The notes under the pieces: generated by a model
Databases searched by the model: none
The model's input: only the letters and a program-made list of their open reading frames with translations
Told to the model about the DNA's origin: nothing
Translations under genes and position numbers: made by a program
NCBI GenBank assembly: GCA_023433405.1
Contig: JAEZCT010000044.1
Coordinates: 62,001 to 126,000, forward strand
Reading direction: 5' to 3'
DNA length: 64,000 nt
Origin: Bacillota bacterium
Lineage (GTDB): Bacteria; Bacillota; Clostridia; Oscillospirales; Ruminococcaceae
Shown: positions 18,192 through 27,029 of the stretch, in pieces
Position numbering within the stretch: the stretch's first letter is position 1
Layout: each line of letters opens with the position of its first letter

Positions 18192-19079
18192 TTACTTGCC
18201 AATCTTGGTGCCGCCAACCTTCGCGTAGTAGTTTGCAAGGCTGCTGTGGTCGTCCTGCCCCTTATCATCCGCGTGCAGGGTTTGCATCATCTCCATCACG
18301 GCAGCGGTAAGCGGCAGAGGGGAGCCGACGGAGTGACCCGTTTCCAGCGCGTTGTTTAAGTCCTTTATGTGCAGGTCAATCTTAAACCCGGGCTTAAAGT
18401 TGCCCTCCAGCATCATGGGAACCTTTGCGTTCATAACGGTTGAACCGGCAAGCCCTCCCTTGATGGCGTCAAAAACCAGCGCGGGATCCACCCCTGCCTT
18501 TTTGGCCAGGGTAAACGCCTCTGCACAGGCCGCGATGTTACAGGCGACCACTACCTGGTTGGCAAGCTTCGTGGTGTTGCCCGCCCCAATCTCGCCGCAA
18601 TAGACGGCGGAGGCTCCCATTTTCAGAAGGATATCCTCCTTTACGCTCTCAAACACGGCCTTGTCGCCCCCCACCATGATGGAAAGGCTGCCGTCAATGG
18701 CCTTGGGCTCGCCGCCCGAAACCGGCGCGTCAATCATCTTCACGCCCTTATCCGCGCAGGCCTTTGCGATCTCCTGAGAAGCGAGGGGCGCGATGGAGGA
18801 CATATCGATGACCATCGTGCCTGCCTTAGCCCCATCCAGCACACCGTTTTCCCCTGTTACAACCGCTTTCACATGGGGGGAGTTTGGCAGCATGGTAATG
18901 ATGGTTTGGCACTGCTGTGCCACCGCCTTGGAGGAATCGGCCCTGGCGGCGCCGGCCGCGGCAAGGTCGTCCACATTCTCCTTAATCACATCAAACACAA
19001 CAAGCTCATGGCCCGCCTTTAGCAAATTCTTTGCCATGGGCTTGCCCATGATACCCAGTCCAATAAACCCGATTTTCAT
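18192..19079 (-). CDS. garR: 2-hydroxy-3-oxopropionate (tartronate semialdehyde) reductase
   Basis: 295 aa, 3-hydroxyisobutyrate dehydrogenase family. Reduces tartronate semialdehyde to D-glycerate with NAD(P)H. Glycine-rich loop GLGIMGKP at residues ~7-14, substrate motif DAPVSGGEPKA, catalytic Lys in GAGNTTKLANQ, and the C-terminal helix FKPGFKIDLHIKDL. By recall it matches E. coli GarR along its full length. AGGAGG lies 10 nt before ATG. It sits in a pentose-polymer operon without a galactarate dehydratase or aldolase. The next enzyme, glycerate kinase, is ~6.5 kb away at 25548. Confidence 0.92.
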   Translation of the reverse strand: MKIGFIGLGIMGKPMAKNLLKAGHELVVFDVIKENVDDLAAAGAARADSSKAVAQQCQTIITMLPNSPHVKAVVTGENGVLDGAKAGTMVIDMSSIAPLASQEIAKACADKGVKMIDAPVSGGEPKAIDGSLSIMVGGDKAVFESVKEDILLKMGASAVYCGEIGAGNTTKLANQVVVACNIAACAEAFTLAKKAGVDPALVFDAIKGGLAGSTVMNAKVPMMLEGNFKPGFKIDLHIKDLNNALETGHSVGSPLPLTAAVMEMMQTLHADDKGQDDHSSLANYYAKVGGTKIGK

Positions 19080-19122
19080 GACTGATAAACCTCCTCTGTA
19101 ATGCTTTGTATTTTCTTAGCCT

Positions 19123-20052
19123 CTATAGCAAAGCGACGGCCTTTTGGGCAATGTTCTCCGCTGTCAGTCCATAGTGTGCCATCAGCTCGGTTACGCTGTG
19201 AGCCGACTGACCAAATTGATCCTCCACCGCCACATAATCCATTGGTGTGGACGATTTGCGCAGTGCAAGCGCCATGGCGGCCGCAAGACCGCCGATGTAG
19301 TTATGGTCCTCGGCGGTGATTACCGCCTTAACCGAGCGTGCGATCTCCGCAGCGCCCTCGTCATCAAAGGGCTTCATGGTCGCCACATTGACCACCTTGG
19401 CACTGATGCCCTTGGCGGCGAGCAGCTCGGCGGCATTCATTGCCACGCTGACCATCGCCCCGTGGGCAAATACCGCCACATCGGTGCCTTCCTTAAGCAC
19501 CCGAAGCTTGCCAAGGGTAAAGGCATCCCCCTCCGCCACATAATCGGGCAGGTCGTTGCGCACCACGCGAATATATACGGGGCCGTCGATCTGCGCGGCG
19601 GCGCGTACCGCCTGACGGGTTTCGGTTGCGTCACAGGGGGTGAGCACGGTCATGCCGGGGATAACGCCCATCAGCGCGAGATCCTCAATATCCTGGTGGG
19701 TGGAGCCGTCTCCGAAGTCGGAAAGGCCGGAGGAGGAGCCACATATTTTTACGTTTAAATTGCCAATGGCAATGGTCTGGCGAATCTGGTCGTAGGCTCT
19801 GCCGGTGGCAAACACCGCAAAGGTGCTGCAATAAGGGATTTTACCTCCCGCCGCAAGACCGGCCGCGGTGGAGAGCATGTTCTGCTCGGCAATACCCATC
19901 TCAAAATAGCGCTCGGGGTACGCCTGCTGGAACAGGATGGACATGGTTGATTTGCCAAGATCGGCCTCCAGCGCCACGACATTTTGGTTCTCCGCCCCGA
20001 GTGCGACAAGCTCCTCGCCGTAAGCTAGGCGTTGGCTTTGTGTTTTGCTCAT
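19123..20052 (-). CDS. Transketolase, C-terminal subunit
   Basis: 309 aa. Pyrimidine-binding and C-terminal domains of a split transketolase. It contains the catalytic Glu in MGIAEQNMLSTAAGLA, then GSSSGLSDFGDGSTHQ. It works with the N-terminal subunit encoded 24 bp upstream, moving two-carbon units between pentose and hexose phosphates. Ribosome site AAAAGGA. The split form is common in Firmicutes and archaea. Confidence 0.95.
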   Translation of the reverse strand: MSKTQSQRLAYGEELVALGAENQNVVALEADLGKSTMSILFQQAYPERYFEMGIAEQNMLSTAAGLAAGGKIPYCSTFAVFATGRAYDQIRQTIAIGNLNVKICGSSSGLSDFGDGSTHQDIEDLALMGVIPGMTVLTPCDATETRQAVRAAAQIDGPVYIRVVRNDLPDYVAEGDAFTLGKLRVLKEGTDVAVFAHGAMVSVAMNAAELLAAKGISAKVVNVATMKPFDDEGAAEIARSVKAVITAEDHNYIGGLAAAMALALRKSSTPMDYVAVEDQFGQSAHSVTELMAHYGLTAENIAQKAVALL

Positions 20053-20076
20053 ATGCTCAAATCCTTTTCCCTTTCC

Positions 20077-20922
20077 TTAGTCTAAGGCCGCAAGCTGCGC
20101 GTTCAGTTCGCTCAGCGCGGTATCGTACTGTTCCTTGGTCAGGCTGCCGTTGTGAAAGCCCACCACATTCTCCGCAAACGATACACCCTTGCCCTTGACG
20201 GTGTGCGCAATAACGACGGTGGGCTTGCCCTTCACCGTCTCAGCCTCGTCAAACGCTGAAAGAACGGCGGGAACATCATGACCGTCAACCTCAATTACAT
20301 GCCAGCCAAAGCCGGACCATTTTTCGGGCAGTGGGCAGGTGTTAAAGCGCTCGCTCACCGTACCGGTGGCCTGCAGTCCGTTTTGGTCGATAATTGCGGT
20401 CAGGTTATCCAGCTTGTATACCGAGGCTGCCATTGCGGCCTCCCATATCTGCCCCTCAGCCAGCTCGCCGTCACCCATGACACAGTATACACGGTTTTCC
20501 TTCTTGTCCAGCCGCATGGCAAGCGCCATACCGTTTGCTATGGAAAGCCCCTGCCCCAAAGAACCGGTACCCGCCTCAATGCCCGGGGTTTTTCGCCGGT
20601 CTGGGTGTCCTTGCAGGCGCGCACCCAACGTTTTGCAGGTTAAAAGCTCCTCTACGGGGAAATAGCCCACCTCCGCCATGGCGGCGTACTGCGCGATGGC
20701 CGCGTGACCCTTGCTGTAAATAAACTTGTCGCGCGACTCCCATTGCGGGTTTTTGGGGTCAAACCGCAGTTTGTGCCCGTATAAAGCCGCCACGATGTCG
20801 GCGCTGGAGCAGGAGCCGCCAAGATGCCCCGCTTGTCCCAGACAGCCGATCATTGTCACCACATCCTTGCGGATATTTGCGGCCAGTCGTTTTACGGCCG
20901 TCACAGTCGTTTCGTTGACCAT
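20077..20922 (-). CDS. Transketolase, N-terminal (thiamine diphosphate) subunit
   Basis: 281 aa. Binds thiamine diphosphate and metal: GHLGGSCSSADIVAALYG, SKGHAA, the GDGELAEGQIWEAAM motif, then IIDQNGLQ. AGGGAGG precedes ATG by 9 nt. 24 bp before its partner gene. In a xylan/arabinan operon it would feed xylulose-5-phosphate and ribose-5-phosphate into glycolysis. Confidence 0.95.
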   Translation of the reverse strand: MVNETTVTAVKRLAANIRKDVVTMIGCLGQAGHLGGSCSSADIVAALYGHKLRFDPKNPQWESRDKFIYSKGHAAIAQYAAMAEVGYFPVEELLTCKTLGARLQGHPDRRKTPGIEAGTGSLGQGLSIANGMALAMRLDKKENRVYCVMGDGELAEGQIWEAAMAASVYKLDNLTAIIDQNGLQATGTVSERFNTCPLPEKWSGFGWHVIEVDGHDVPAVLSAFDEAETVKGKPTVVIAHTVKGKGVSFAENVVGFHNGSLTKEQYDTALSELNAQLAALD

Positions 20923-20983
20923 ATTGTATGCCTCCCTAATTTGTGCTTGCTTTTATAATTTATGGAGTAAAACGGCGCAGAGA

Positions 20984-21799
20984 TTAATAATTGGTGTCGT
21001 AGGGCCAGGGGGAGCCGCCCGCGAGACAGCCGCCGTCCACATGGCACATCATGCCTGACATATAGCTTGAGGAATCTGAGGCCAGCATGATGGTGATACC
21101 CAAAAGCTCCTCGGGCGTACCGGGGCGCCGCATGGCAATGCGCTCGCGCAGGTAGGTACTGCGCTCGGGGTGATCCCACGTCACCTGCGTGAGGGGGGTG
21201 ATGATATGTCCCGGCGCGATGGCGTTTGCCCGGATGCCATATTGCGCCCATTCCACAGCCATGGAGCGTGTGAGAGCGGTTACGGCGCTTTTGGTGGCCC
21301 CGTATACGCTGCACCCGCCAAGCATAGCCACAGAATTGTGCGAGGCCATATTGATAATATTGCCGTTATGCACCTGCATCATATGCTTTGCCACCTCTTG
21401 GGAGAGGAAGTAAAGCCCCTTGAGGTTGATGTTCATTATGCGGTCGTAGGTCTCGGGGGTCACATCCAAAAACCCCTCGCGGCGGTTAATGCCCGCGCAG
21501 TTAATGAGCACATCAAACCGTCCCACATCCGCAATCATGCGTGCCACGCAGTCTGTAATCTCCTCAAGCTTCGAGATATCGAGCTTATAGGAGCGCGCCT
21601 TGCCGCCTGCAGCGATGATTTCGGACTCCATTGCCTTTAGTCCGTCCTCTGAGATATCGCACAGCAGCATCTCGGCGCCCGCCTCGGCAAGCCCCTTGGC
21701 GAGTATTCCGCCTATGCCTCCGGCGGCTCCGGTGAGGATGACAGTTTTTCCTTCCAATGAAAACAGGCTTGTCAGCCTTTCTGAAACAGTCATATCCAT
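20984..21799 (-). CDS. SDR oxidoreductase (KduD/gluconate 5-dehydrogenase-like)
   Basis: 271 aa classical short-chain dehydrogenase. NAD(P)-binding TGAAGGIGG near residue 23, NCAGINRREGF, active-site Ser in NMASHNS, and YGATK with catalytic Tyr and Lys. The C-terminal extension GGSPWPYDTNY is unusual in carrying several aromatics. Family members oxidise sugar acids such as 2-deoxy-gluconate or gluconate. AAGGAAAG lies 7 nt before ATG 21799. 61-63 bp from its neighbours, so in the same operon. The exact substrate is not deducible. Confidence 0.88.
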   Translation of the reverse strand: MDMTVSERLTSLFSLEGKTVILTGAAGGIGGILAKGLAEAGAEMLLCDISEDGLKAMESEIIAAGGKARSYKLDISKLEEITDCVARMIADVGRFDVLINCAGINRREGFLDVTPETYDRIMNINLKGLYFLSQEVAKHMMQVHNGNIINMASHNSVAMLGGCSVYGATKSAVTALTRSMAVEWAQYGIRANAIAPGHIITPLTQVTWDHPERSTYLRERIAMRRPGTPEELLGITIMLASDSSSYMSGMMCHVDGGCLAGGSPWPYDTNY

Positions 21800-21862
21800 T
21801 CTTCTTTCCTTAAAAGTGATCTATCTCATCGGCGAGCCCCATAACAGGACCTTCGCTAACGG

Positions 21863-23521
21863 CTAACAGGTGCGGTTGCCCTGCTCAGGCAATACCTCGT
21901 AGCGGAAGGAGTCAAAATCCGCCCATTTGCTTTTGGTGTGGGTATCCTGAGCAAACATCCCCACAAAGGTGCCGGTGAACCTGCCGCAGGTGCTTGCTTC
22001 GTCCGAAAGCGCGGTCATATCCAGCGTGCCGCCCAGAGGAAGAAAGTCCTCGCCGTTTAAGCTGTAGTGAAATTGCAGCGTATGCGCGTTAATTTCCGCC
22101 ATAAGCCATACCGGCTCATTCATTGGCACGGGTACCGCAACCTCCAAAAAGGTCATTTGTGCGCCAATAAAGGAATACGCCGAAAGTATTGCCTGCCCCG
22201 TGGTTTCGTCGTAGGTTTTGTAGGCGCAGTAATGACTCTCGCTGTCGTAATAGCAGGTAATGCCCGCGAGATGATGGTAATGCTCCGGCTGATAAAGAAG
22301 CTTTGCGGTCGCCTTCACATGAAAGGCCGTCAGGCGGCGGGCAAGCAGACTGACGAAATAGTTGCTTGTGAGCGATTCTCTGCCACGCAGCCTCAGGTAG
22401 CCCTTGCGGGTGGTCATATCCGCCCAGTCGGCGGTAATTTCGTTGCGCGGGGTGCAAAACTGGGGGTCGAGAACTCCGCCGTCAAAGTCGCTGAGGGGTG
22501 GCTCCGGCGCAAACGGGTGGAGGGGAAGGTTTGGCGCGGGAACCTGAGAAAGCGCAAGGGGGGAGCCTTCGGCCTTTACCAGCCAGCCGTCCTCCGTCCA
22601 TTTCATGCGCTGCAGGGCGGTCTCTCTGCCCAGAATGCATCGCAGCTGGGGCATAACCGGTCTCCCGCAAAGGTGCGCAAGGTACCATTCTCCTGTTTGG
22701 GTTTCCACCAGTGACGCGTGCCCCGCCTTTTGCAGATCGGCGTTCGGGTTATAACGGTCGGGCATCATAAACGAGATAGCCTCGGTGGCGGAGAATTCCT
22801 CCGCTGCGCTGGTGATCAGCGGGTTGTAGGGGGAGGGCTCGTAGGGACCGGTGACCGAACGCGAACGCGACAGCGCCGCGCAATGCCCGTAGCCGGTGCC
22901 GCCCTCAGCGGTAACGAGGTAATACCAGCCGTCACGCTTGTAAATGTGCGAGCCCTCCACAAACCGCCGCTGGGTCACGCCGCGGCTGATAACCGCGGGG
23001 GAGCCAACCAGCTTCATCGCCTTCGTGTCAAGCTCCTGAATCACGATTGCCCGAAGGTCGATGTTGGCGGGGCGAAAATCACGGTCCTTATTGACAACCC
23101 ACTTGCGGCCGTCGTCGTCATGAAAGAGCGACGGATCAAATCCGCTGGAATTGAGGTAAACCGGCTTGCTCCACGGGCCGCGGATGTCCTCTGCCCAGAT
23201 TACATAGTTATCCACATCAAACAGCCATTTGTTTTGGTTATGTACATTGGAAAACATGAGGAAAAAGCGCTTTTCTCTCTCACAGTAGCTCAGTGCTGGC
23301 GCCCAAACCCCTCTGGAGGGCTTTTCACCGGTCAGGTCCAGGTAATCCTTGGTTTTCAGAAGATAGTCCATAAACTCCCAGTGGCAGAGATCGCGGGAGT
23401 GGTACACCGGCACGCCGGGAAACCACTCAAAGGAGGAGGTTGCGATGTAGTAGTCCTCCCCCACCCGAAGGATGGAGGGATCGGGGTTAAATCCCGGGAG
23501 TATGGGATTTTGAATCATCAT
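21863..23521 (-). CDS. Glycoside hydrolase family 43 (xylosidase/arabinofuranosidase)
   Basis: 552 aa, no signal peptide. GH43 triad: D14 in NPDPS, D129 in GFDPSLF, E189 in VEGSHIY. The C-terminal concanavalin-like beta-xylosidase domain starts near residue 350. Paralogue of the enzyme at 840-2378, with the shared region TAEGGTGYGH. Start ATG 23521 follows AAAGGAA; a second Met is adjacent. First gene of the operon 23521-16534. A LacI-type operator lies between its promoter elements (23821-23838). Confidence 0.92.
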   Translation of the reverse strand: MMIQNPILPGFNPDPSILRVGEDYYIATSSFEWFPGVPVYHSRDLCHWEFMDYLLKTKDYLDLTGEKPSRGVWAPALSYCEREKRFFLMFSNVHNQNKWLFDVDNYVIWAEDIRGPWSKPVYLNSSGFDPSLFHDDDGRKWVVNKDRDFRPANIDLRAIVIQELDTKAMKLVGSPAVISRGVTQRRFVEGSHIYKRDGWYYLVTAEGGTGYGHCAALSRSRSVTGPYEPSPYNPLITSAAEEFSATEAISFMMPDRYNPNADLQKAGHASLVETQTGEWYLAHLCGRPVMPQLRCILGRETALQRMKWTEDGWLVKAEGSPLALSQVPAPNLPLHPFAPEPPLSDFDGGVLDPQFCTPRNEITADWADMTTRKGYLRLRGRESLTSNYFVSLLARRLTAFHVKATAKLLYQPEHYHHLAGITCYYDSESHYCAYKTYDETTGQAILSAYSFIGAQMTFLEVAVPVPMNEPVWLMAEINAHTLQFHYSLNGEDFLPLGGTLDMTALSDEASTCGRFTGTFVGMFAQDTHTKSKWADFDSFRYEVLPEQGNRTC

Positions 23522-23814
23522 TGTTTGCGAACATTCCTTTCGTTGCCCGTGGGTCGACAAAGCTGGGTGTGACTGACCCGCCCATTGCCGAAAAGCGCGG
23601 CGCGCTTGCGAGGGTATTGACCGTCTTCATGCGCATATCTGCGGATGCCCAAGGGAGGTGTCTTAACTAATCCCGTTTTAATCTCTAATGATAGACCGCA
23701 CAGCAGCGAAGCGCAATGCTGCCCGGTTTATTAATAGCCGAACGATGCGGTTTGGCGCAGCTAAAGATGCCCGCGCCCTTGCTATTGTCCGTTGTTTTTT
23801 TAATGAGATGAATT

Positions 23815-23845
23815 ATAATGAAACCGCTCACATTTTTTAAAGACG
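23815..23845 (-). promoter_or_regulatory. Proximal promoter of GH43 operon with LacI-type operator in the spacer
   Basis: On the minus strand, TATAAT is preceded by a 17-nt spacer AATGTGAGCGGTTTCAT and an A/T-rich -35 (TTAAAA). The spacer is an imperfect palindrome with a central CG, matching the second site at 23994-24011. A repressor bound here would block polymerase. Confidence 0.6.
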
Positions 23846-23993
23846 TTTGGTGCAGCTATGGTTTGTGGTGTTAAGTATGTTCAATAGAAAGTCGATGCCG
23901 CATTGTGTTCTGCTAAGTAAAATGCACAATCCTATGCAGTTCGCAGCGATTGCTTTGGGTGCGTTTTTTCTGTAATTTCACAAGCAAATAGTA

Positions 23994-24011
23994 AATGTGA
24001 GCGGTTACATT
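23994..24011. promoter_or_regulatory. LacI-type operator, second site
   Basis: AATGTGAGCGGTTACATT, a palindrome with two mismatched pairs around a central CG. Near-identical to the site in the proximal GH43 promoter. It lies ~30-50 bp downstream of the strong minus-strand promoter at 24043-24070. Confidence 0.65.
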
Positions 24012-24042
24012 TTGTGCGAGGATAAAATTCCTCGTCTTCTTC

Positions 24043-24070
24043 ATTGTAGCCGTTATTTTATATTTGTCAA
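24043..24070 (-). promoter_or_regulatory. Strong sigma-A promoter reading toward GH43
   Basis: Minus strand TTGACA (24065-24070), 16-nt spacer, TACAAT (24043-24048). Transcription would run through operator 23994-24011. Confidence 0.6.
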
Positions 24071-24205
24071 TAGTACATGAAAAATAGTTAGAAAAGAATA
24101 TCATGTTGCGGAAAATGCAATAACAAAATCGCATTTTAACTGCGTGAAAACATGCCCCGCCATATTTTTCGCTGCCCAGCTTTTCTGGGCTACATTTTTT
24201 CTTTC

Positions 24206-24234
24206 AAGACAATTTACAATAAGAGTGGTATAAT
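24206..24234 (+). promoter_or_regulatory. Promoter of lacI-type gene
   Basis: AAGACA (24206-24211), 17-nt spacer, TATAAT (24229-24234), about 85 bp before the ATG at 24321. Confidence 0.55.
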
Positions 24235-24320
24235 AAAAAGCAAACCACTTTTAACCGAAAATTGTCCAAAGCATATACCGTAAATACTGATGTAATTCTA
24301 AGAGAACGGGTGGAGTTGGC

Positions 24321-25349
24321 ATGAACATTTATGAGATTGCTCGCAGAGCAAACGTATCCCGCGCGACGGTGTCCCGCGTCATCAACCATTTGCCGGGGGT
24401 GCGGGAGGAGACGCGTCAGCGAGTGATGGAGGTCATTGAAGAGGCAAACTACATTCCGAACGCCGCGGCGCGGTCGCTGGTATCCAAAAAAAGCAACGTC
24501 ATCGGCCTGCTTATCTACAACATCACCCAACCCTACTGGGGCGGCATTGCATGGGGGATTGAAAACGGCGTGTCTCATACCGATTACGGCATTTTTATAG
24601 TCAACAGCAAAAGCCACACCACCGCCTGGGACTACCAAAAATCCTACAAGGAGAAGCTGCGCAAGCTGGTCAGCCGCGGGGTGGATGGCATTATCATCGC
24701 CCTTCTTAATGACCTGGACTCCGAGGACATTGAGTTTCTGGAGAGCATCCGTATGCCCTTTGTGGTTTTGCAAAACCATTTGCGCGACCCGCGGGTAATT
24801 AGTGTAAACGTGGAAAACGTCAAAGGCGCCTTTGATGCCACAAACTACCTGATTGGTCTTGGGCACCGCTCCATCGTGCATGTAACCGGTCCCATGATAA
24901 GCGGGGTGTCACAAAAGCGCGTGGAGGGCTTTACCCAGGCTATGGCCGCTGCCGGACTTTTGGTGGACGAGGACTCCCTTGTAGCGGGTAACTTTCAGTT
25001 TAGCGGCGGATATTCCGCTATGAAAGGCATCCTGGCACGGGAAAGGCGTCCCACAGCAGTGCTGTTCGGCTGCGATTTGGCGGCGTTCGGCGGGCTGGCA
25101 GCAGCGCGAGATTTGAATGTGAGCGTTCCCGAAGAAATCTCGGTGATGGGGATTGACGGGCTGACGCAGGAGATTGAATACTCCGCGCTTCTGCCCGAGC
25201 TTACCACAATGTGCCAGCCCGTGGAGCAGCTGGGCATGGTCGCTGTACAGCAGTTGCAGGAGCTGATAAACGAAAAGCAGCCGGAATCCGCCGCGCTATA
25301 CCTTGATATGTTCCTCAGCAAGGGTCAAACCTGCCGCAGCTTGGACTAG
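24321..25349 (+). CDS. LacI family transcriptional repressor
   Basis: 342 aa. N-terminal helix-turn-helix and hinge: IYEIARRANVSRATVSRVIN, then PNAAARSLVSKKSNVIGLL. Periplasmic-binding-like effector domain, residues ~60-342, with DVSVPEEISVMGIDG-type ending. Start ATG 24321 follows ACGGGTGGAG. Divergent from the GH43-GH51 operon, with two matching operators in the shared region, so it most likely represses that operon until a pentose or oligosaccharide effector binds. Confidence 0.95.
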   Translation: MNIYEIARRANVSRATVSRVINHLPGVREETRQRVMEVIEEANYIPNAAARSLVSKKSNVIGLLIYNITQPYWGGIAWGIENGVSHTDYGIFIVNSKSHTTAWDYQKSYKEKLRKLVSRGVDGIIIALLNDLDSEDIEFLESIRMPFVVLQNHLRDPRVISVNVENVKGAFDATNYLIGLGHRSIVHVTGPMISGVSQKRVEGFTQAMAAAGLLVDEDSLVAGNFQFSGGYSAMKGILARERRPTAVLFGCDLAAFGGLAAARDLNVSVPEEISVMGIDGLTQEIEYSALLPELTTMCQPVEQLGMVAVQQLQELINEKQPESAALYLDMFLSKGQTCRSLD

Positions 25350-25410
25350 AGCCTTTCAGCAGCAAATGCCCTGTCCGCTTGCCCTCGCGTCAAAGACGCA
25401 TGATTATAAA

Positions 25411-25523
25411 GCTAATTTCCCCAAAGAATATAGAAGCCAAGGTGAAATTCCGCGTGAAAAACCATAAACCAAGGTGTTTCGCTTCTTTTGTTCATTATGC
25501 AGCTTTAAATCGTTATCAGTGTA
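25411..25523. repeat. Palindromic element, degenerate copy
   Basis: Between converging lacI-type and glycerate kinase genes. It keeps CTAATTTCCCC, CCGCGTGAAAAACCATAA and a right end TTTAAATCGTTATCAGTGTA. Arms are diverged. May act as a transcription end. Confidence 0.4.
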
Positions 25524-25547
25524 AAGGCATAGCCATCGGATAACGGG

Positions 25548-26684
25548 TTACCAGCCCGTCGCGGAAAGCAGGCGGAGCAGGTTCTCCACAGTTAGCGCCA
25601 GGTCGTACCGGCAACGGTGCCTTGCCTCACTGAAGGGAACCGCCACATTGTTGATGCTGAAAACCGCGCTGACCCCTTGTTGGTATACGTCCTCCACCCC
25701 GTCGCCAATATCGCCCACCACGGCGACGACCGGTACCCCCAGACGCTTTGCGCGGCGCGCGACGCCAATAACCACCTTGCCCCGGAGGGATTGACCGTCT
25801 AGCTTCCCCTCACCGGTAACAATCAGGTCGGCTTCCCGGGCCAGGGTGTCAAAATCCACGGTATCCAGCACCGTTTCAATACCCATTTGCAACGTGGCGC
25901 CAAAGAATGCCACAGCACCGCAGCCCATGCCGCCCGCGGCGCCCGCACCCTTCTCTTTGGCAAGCGACAGGTTCATATCCTTTTGCAGCACGCGGTCGAG
26001 CTGCCTCAGACCCTCATCCAGCTCCTTAACCACCTGCGGCGACGCGCCCTTTTGCGGCCCGAATACATATGCCGCCCCCGTCTCCCCATAAAGGGGATTA
26101 TCGATATCGCACATGGCGATAATCTCCGCGTCCTTGAGCGCGGGCAGAATACCGGCAGCATCAATGTGCGCGATATCCTCAAGGGTTCCGCCGGTGGGAA
26201 CAAAGGCCTTGCCTGATGCATCTGTAAAGGTGACGCCCAAGGCCGCCGCCGCTCCAGTGCCGCCATCGTTGGTACAGCTTCCCCCCAGCCCCAGAATAAT
26301 CTTGCGGCAGCCGCGGCGCAGCGCGTCCTGTATCAGCTGGCCGACACCAAAGGTGGTGGTTCGCTCGGGGTCGCGGTTTTCTTCCACAAGCGGGAGCCCC
26401 GCGCAGGCGGCCATCTCAATCACGCCGGTGGTTCCGTTATCGATAATACCGTAAAAGGCCTCCATCTCTTCAAAAAAGGGCCCCTTGACCGTCACGGTGA
26501 CCCGCTCTCCCCCCACTGCCTTCAAAAAGGCATCGACGCTGCCCTCTCCTCCGTCCGCGACGGGAATGGACACAATCCGGGCATCGGGGTAACTGAGGTG
26601 GATGGATTTCTCCATAATGGCACAAATCTCCTCGGAGCTCATGGTGCCTTTAAACGAGTCCGGAATTAACAGTAGTTTTTTCAT
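25548..26684 (-). CDS. Glycerate 2-kinase (GarK/GlxK family)
   Basis: 378 aa, full length for the family. Phosphorylates D-glycerate with ATP to 2-phosphoglycerate, entering lower glycolysis. N-terminal hallmark IPDSFKGTMSS at residues 7-17, GLGGSCTNDGG nucleotide-binding loop, DIDNPLYGETGAA, and TGEGKLDGQSLRGK. Start has AAGGAGAA upstream. Stands alone, converging with the lacI-type gene. It would complete the route opened by GarR at 18192. Confidence 0.93.
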   Translation of the reverse strand: MKKLLLIPDSFKGTMSSEEICAIMEKSIHLSYPDARIVSIPVADGGEGSVDAFLKAVGGERVTVTVKGPFFEEMEAFYGIIDNGTTGVIEMAACAGLPLVEENRDPERTTTFGVGQLIQDALRRGCRKIILGLGGSCTNDGGTGAAAALGVTFTDASGKAFVPTGGTLEDIAHIDAAGILPALKDAEIIAMCDIDNPLYGETGAAYVFGPQKGASPQVVKELDEGLRQLDRVLQKDMNLSLAKEKGAGAAGGMGCGAVAFFGATLQMGIETVLDTVDFDTLAREADLIVTGEGKLDGQSLRGKVVIGVARRAKRLGVPVVAVVGDIGDGVEDVYQQGVSAVFSINNVAVPFSEARHRCRYDLALTVENLLRLLSATGW

Positions 26685-27029
26685 TGCGGTTCTCCTTCAT
26701 GCAATTATTGTGACGAATGGTGTGTTGTTGGTGTGACGAAACCCCGGGCGCTTATGGGTTGTCGCGCGCCCGAGCGGTTCTTTCTTCCCTTTGAGGCTGC
26801 TGCCTAACGTTATGGCAGAAAGCGCCGGGATGTCCCCACAAACCTTTCTATTAGTATAACCAACCGCCCGAAAATTGCAAGCGCAGGCTCCGTCTTTGGG
26901 CTACACGCCACGGGGTAAACCGGTAATGGCAAAAAAACAAAAAAATTGTCTTGACAAATATTAATCAATGATGCATCATTGATGTACAGTCATTAATGAT
27001 GCATCATTCATTTCTGGAGGGTTTTAGCT
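26685..27029. other. Divergent intergenic region with MarR operators
   Basis: 345 bp. Contains the promoter and twin palindromes of the marR-type gene at its right end. In the remaining ~250 bp I see only the ribosome site of the glycerate kinase gene. Confidence 0.6.
26951..27011 (+). promoter_or_regulatory. marR-type promoter with two palindromic operators
   Basis: TTGACA (26951-26956) is followed after 17 nt by CATCAT as a weak -10. ATCAATGATGCATCATTGAT (26964-26983) is a perfect 20-bp palindrome covering that -10. ATTAATGATGCATCATTCAT (26992-27011) is a near-perfect second copy, 28 bp centre to centre. Size and position fit a MarR dimer site and autorepression. Confidence 0.75.

Larger units (their letters stand above)
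23522..24320. other. Regulatory intergenic region between GH43 operon and lacI-type gene
   Basis: 799 bp. Contains two LacI-type operators, two minus-strand promoters and one plus-strand promoter (separate entries). About 300 bp lie between the proximal promoter and the GH43 start (23521), with no supported gene. Confidence 0.65.

Noticed and set aside
22067..23572. Long plus-strand frames (215 and 284 aa) opposite the second GH43 gene
   Set aside because: Shadow frames of a real GH43; composition is unlike a protein and no start signal is present.
23913..24134. 73-aa minus-strand ORF upstream of the GH43 operon
   Set aside because: Overlaps a promoter and LacI operator, and its internal ATG lies in the -10 region; no ribosome site.
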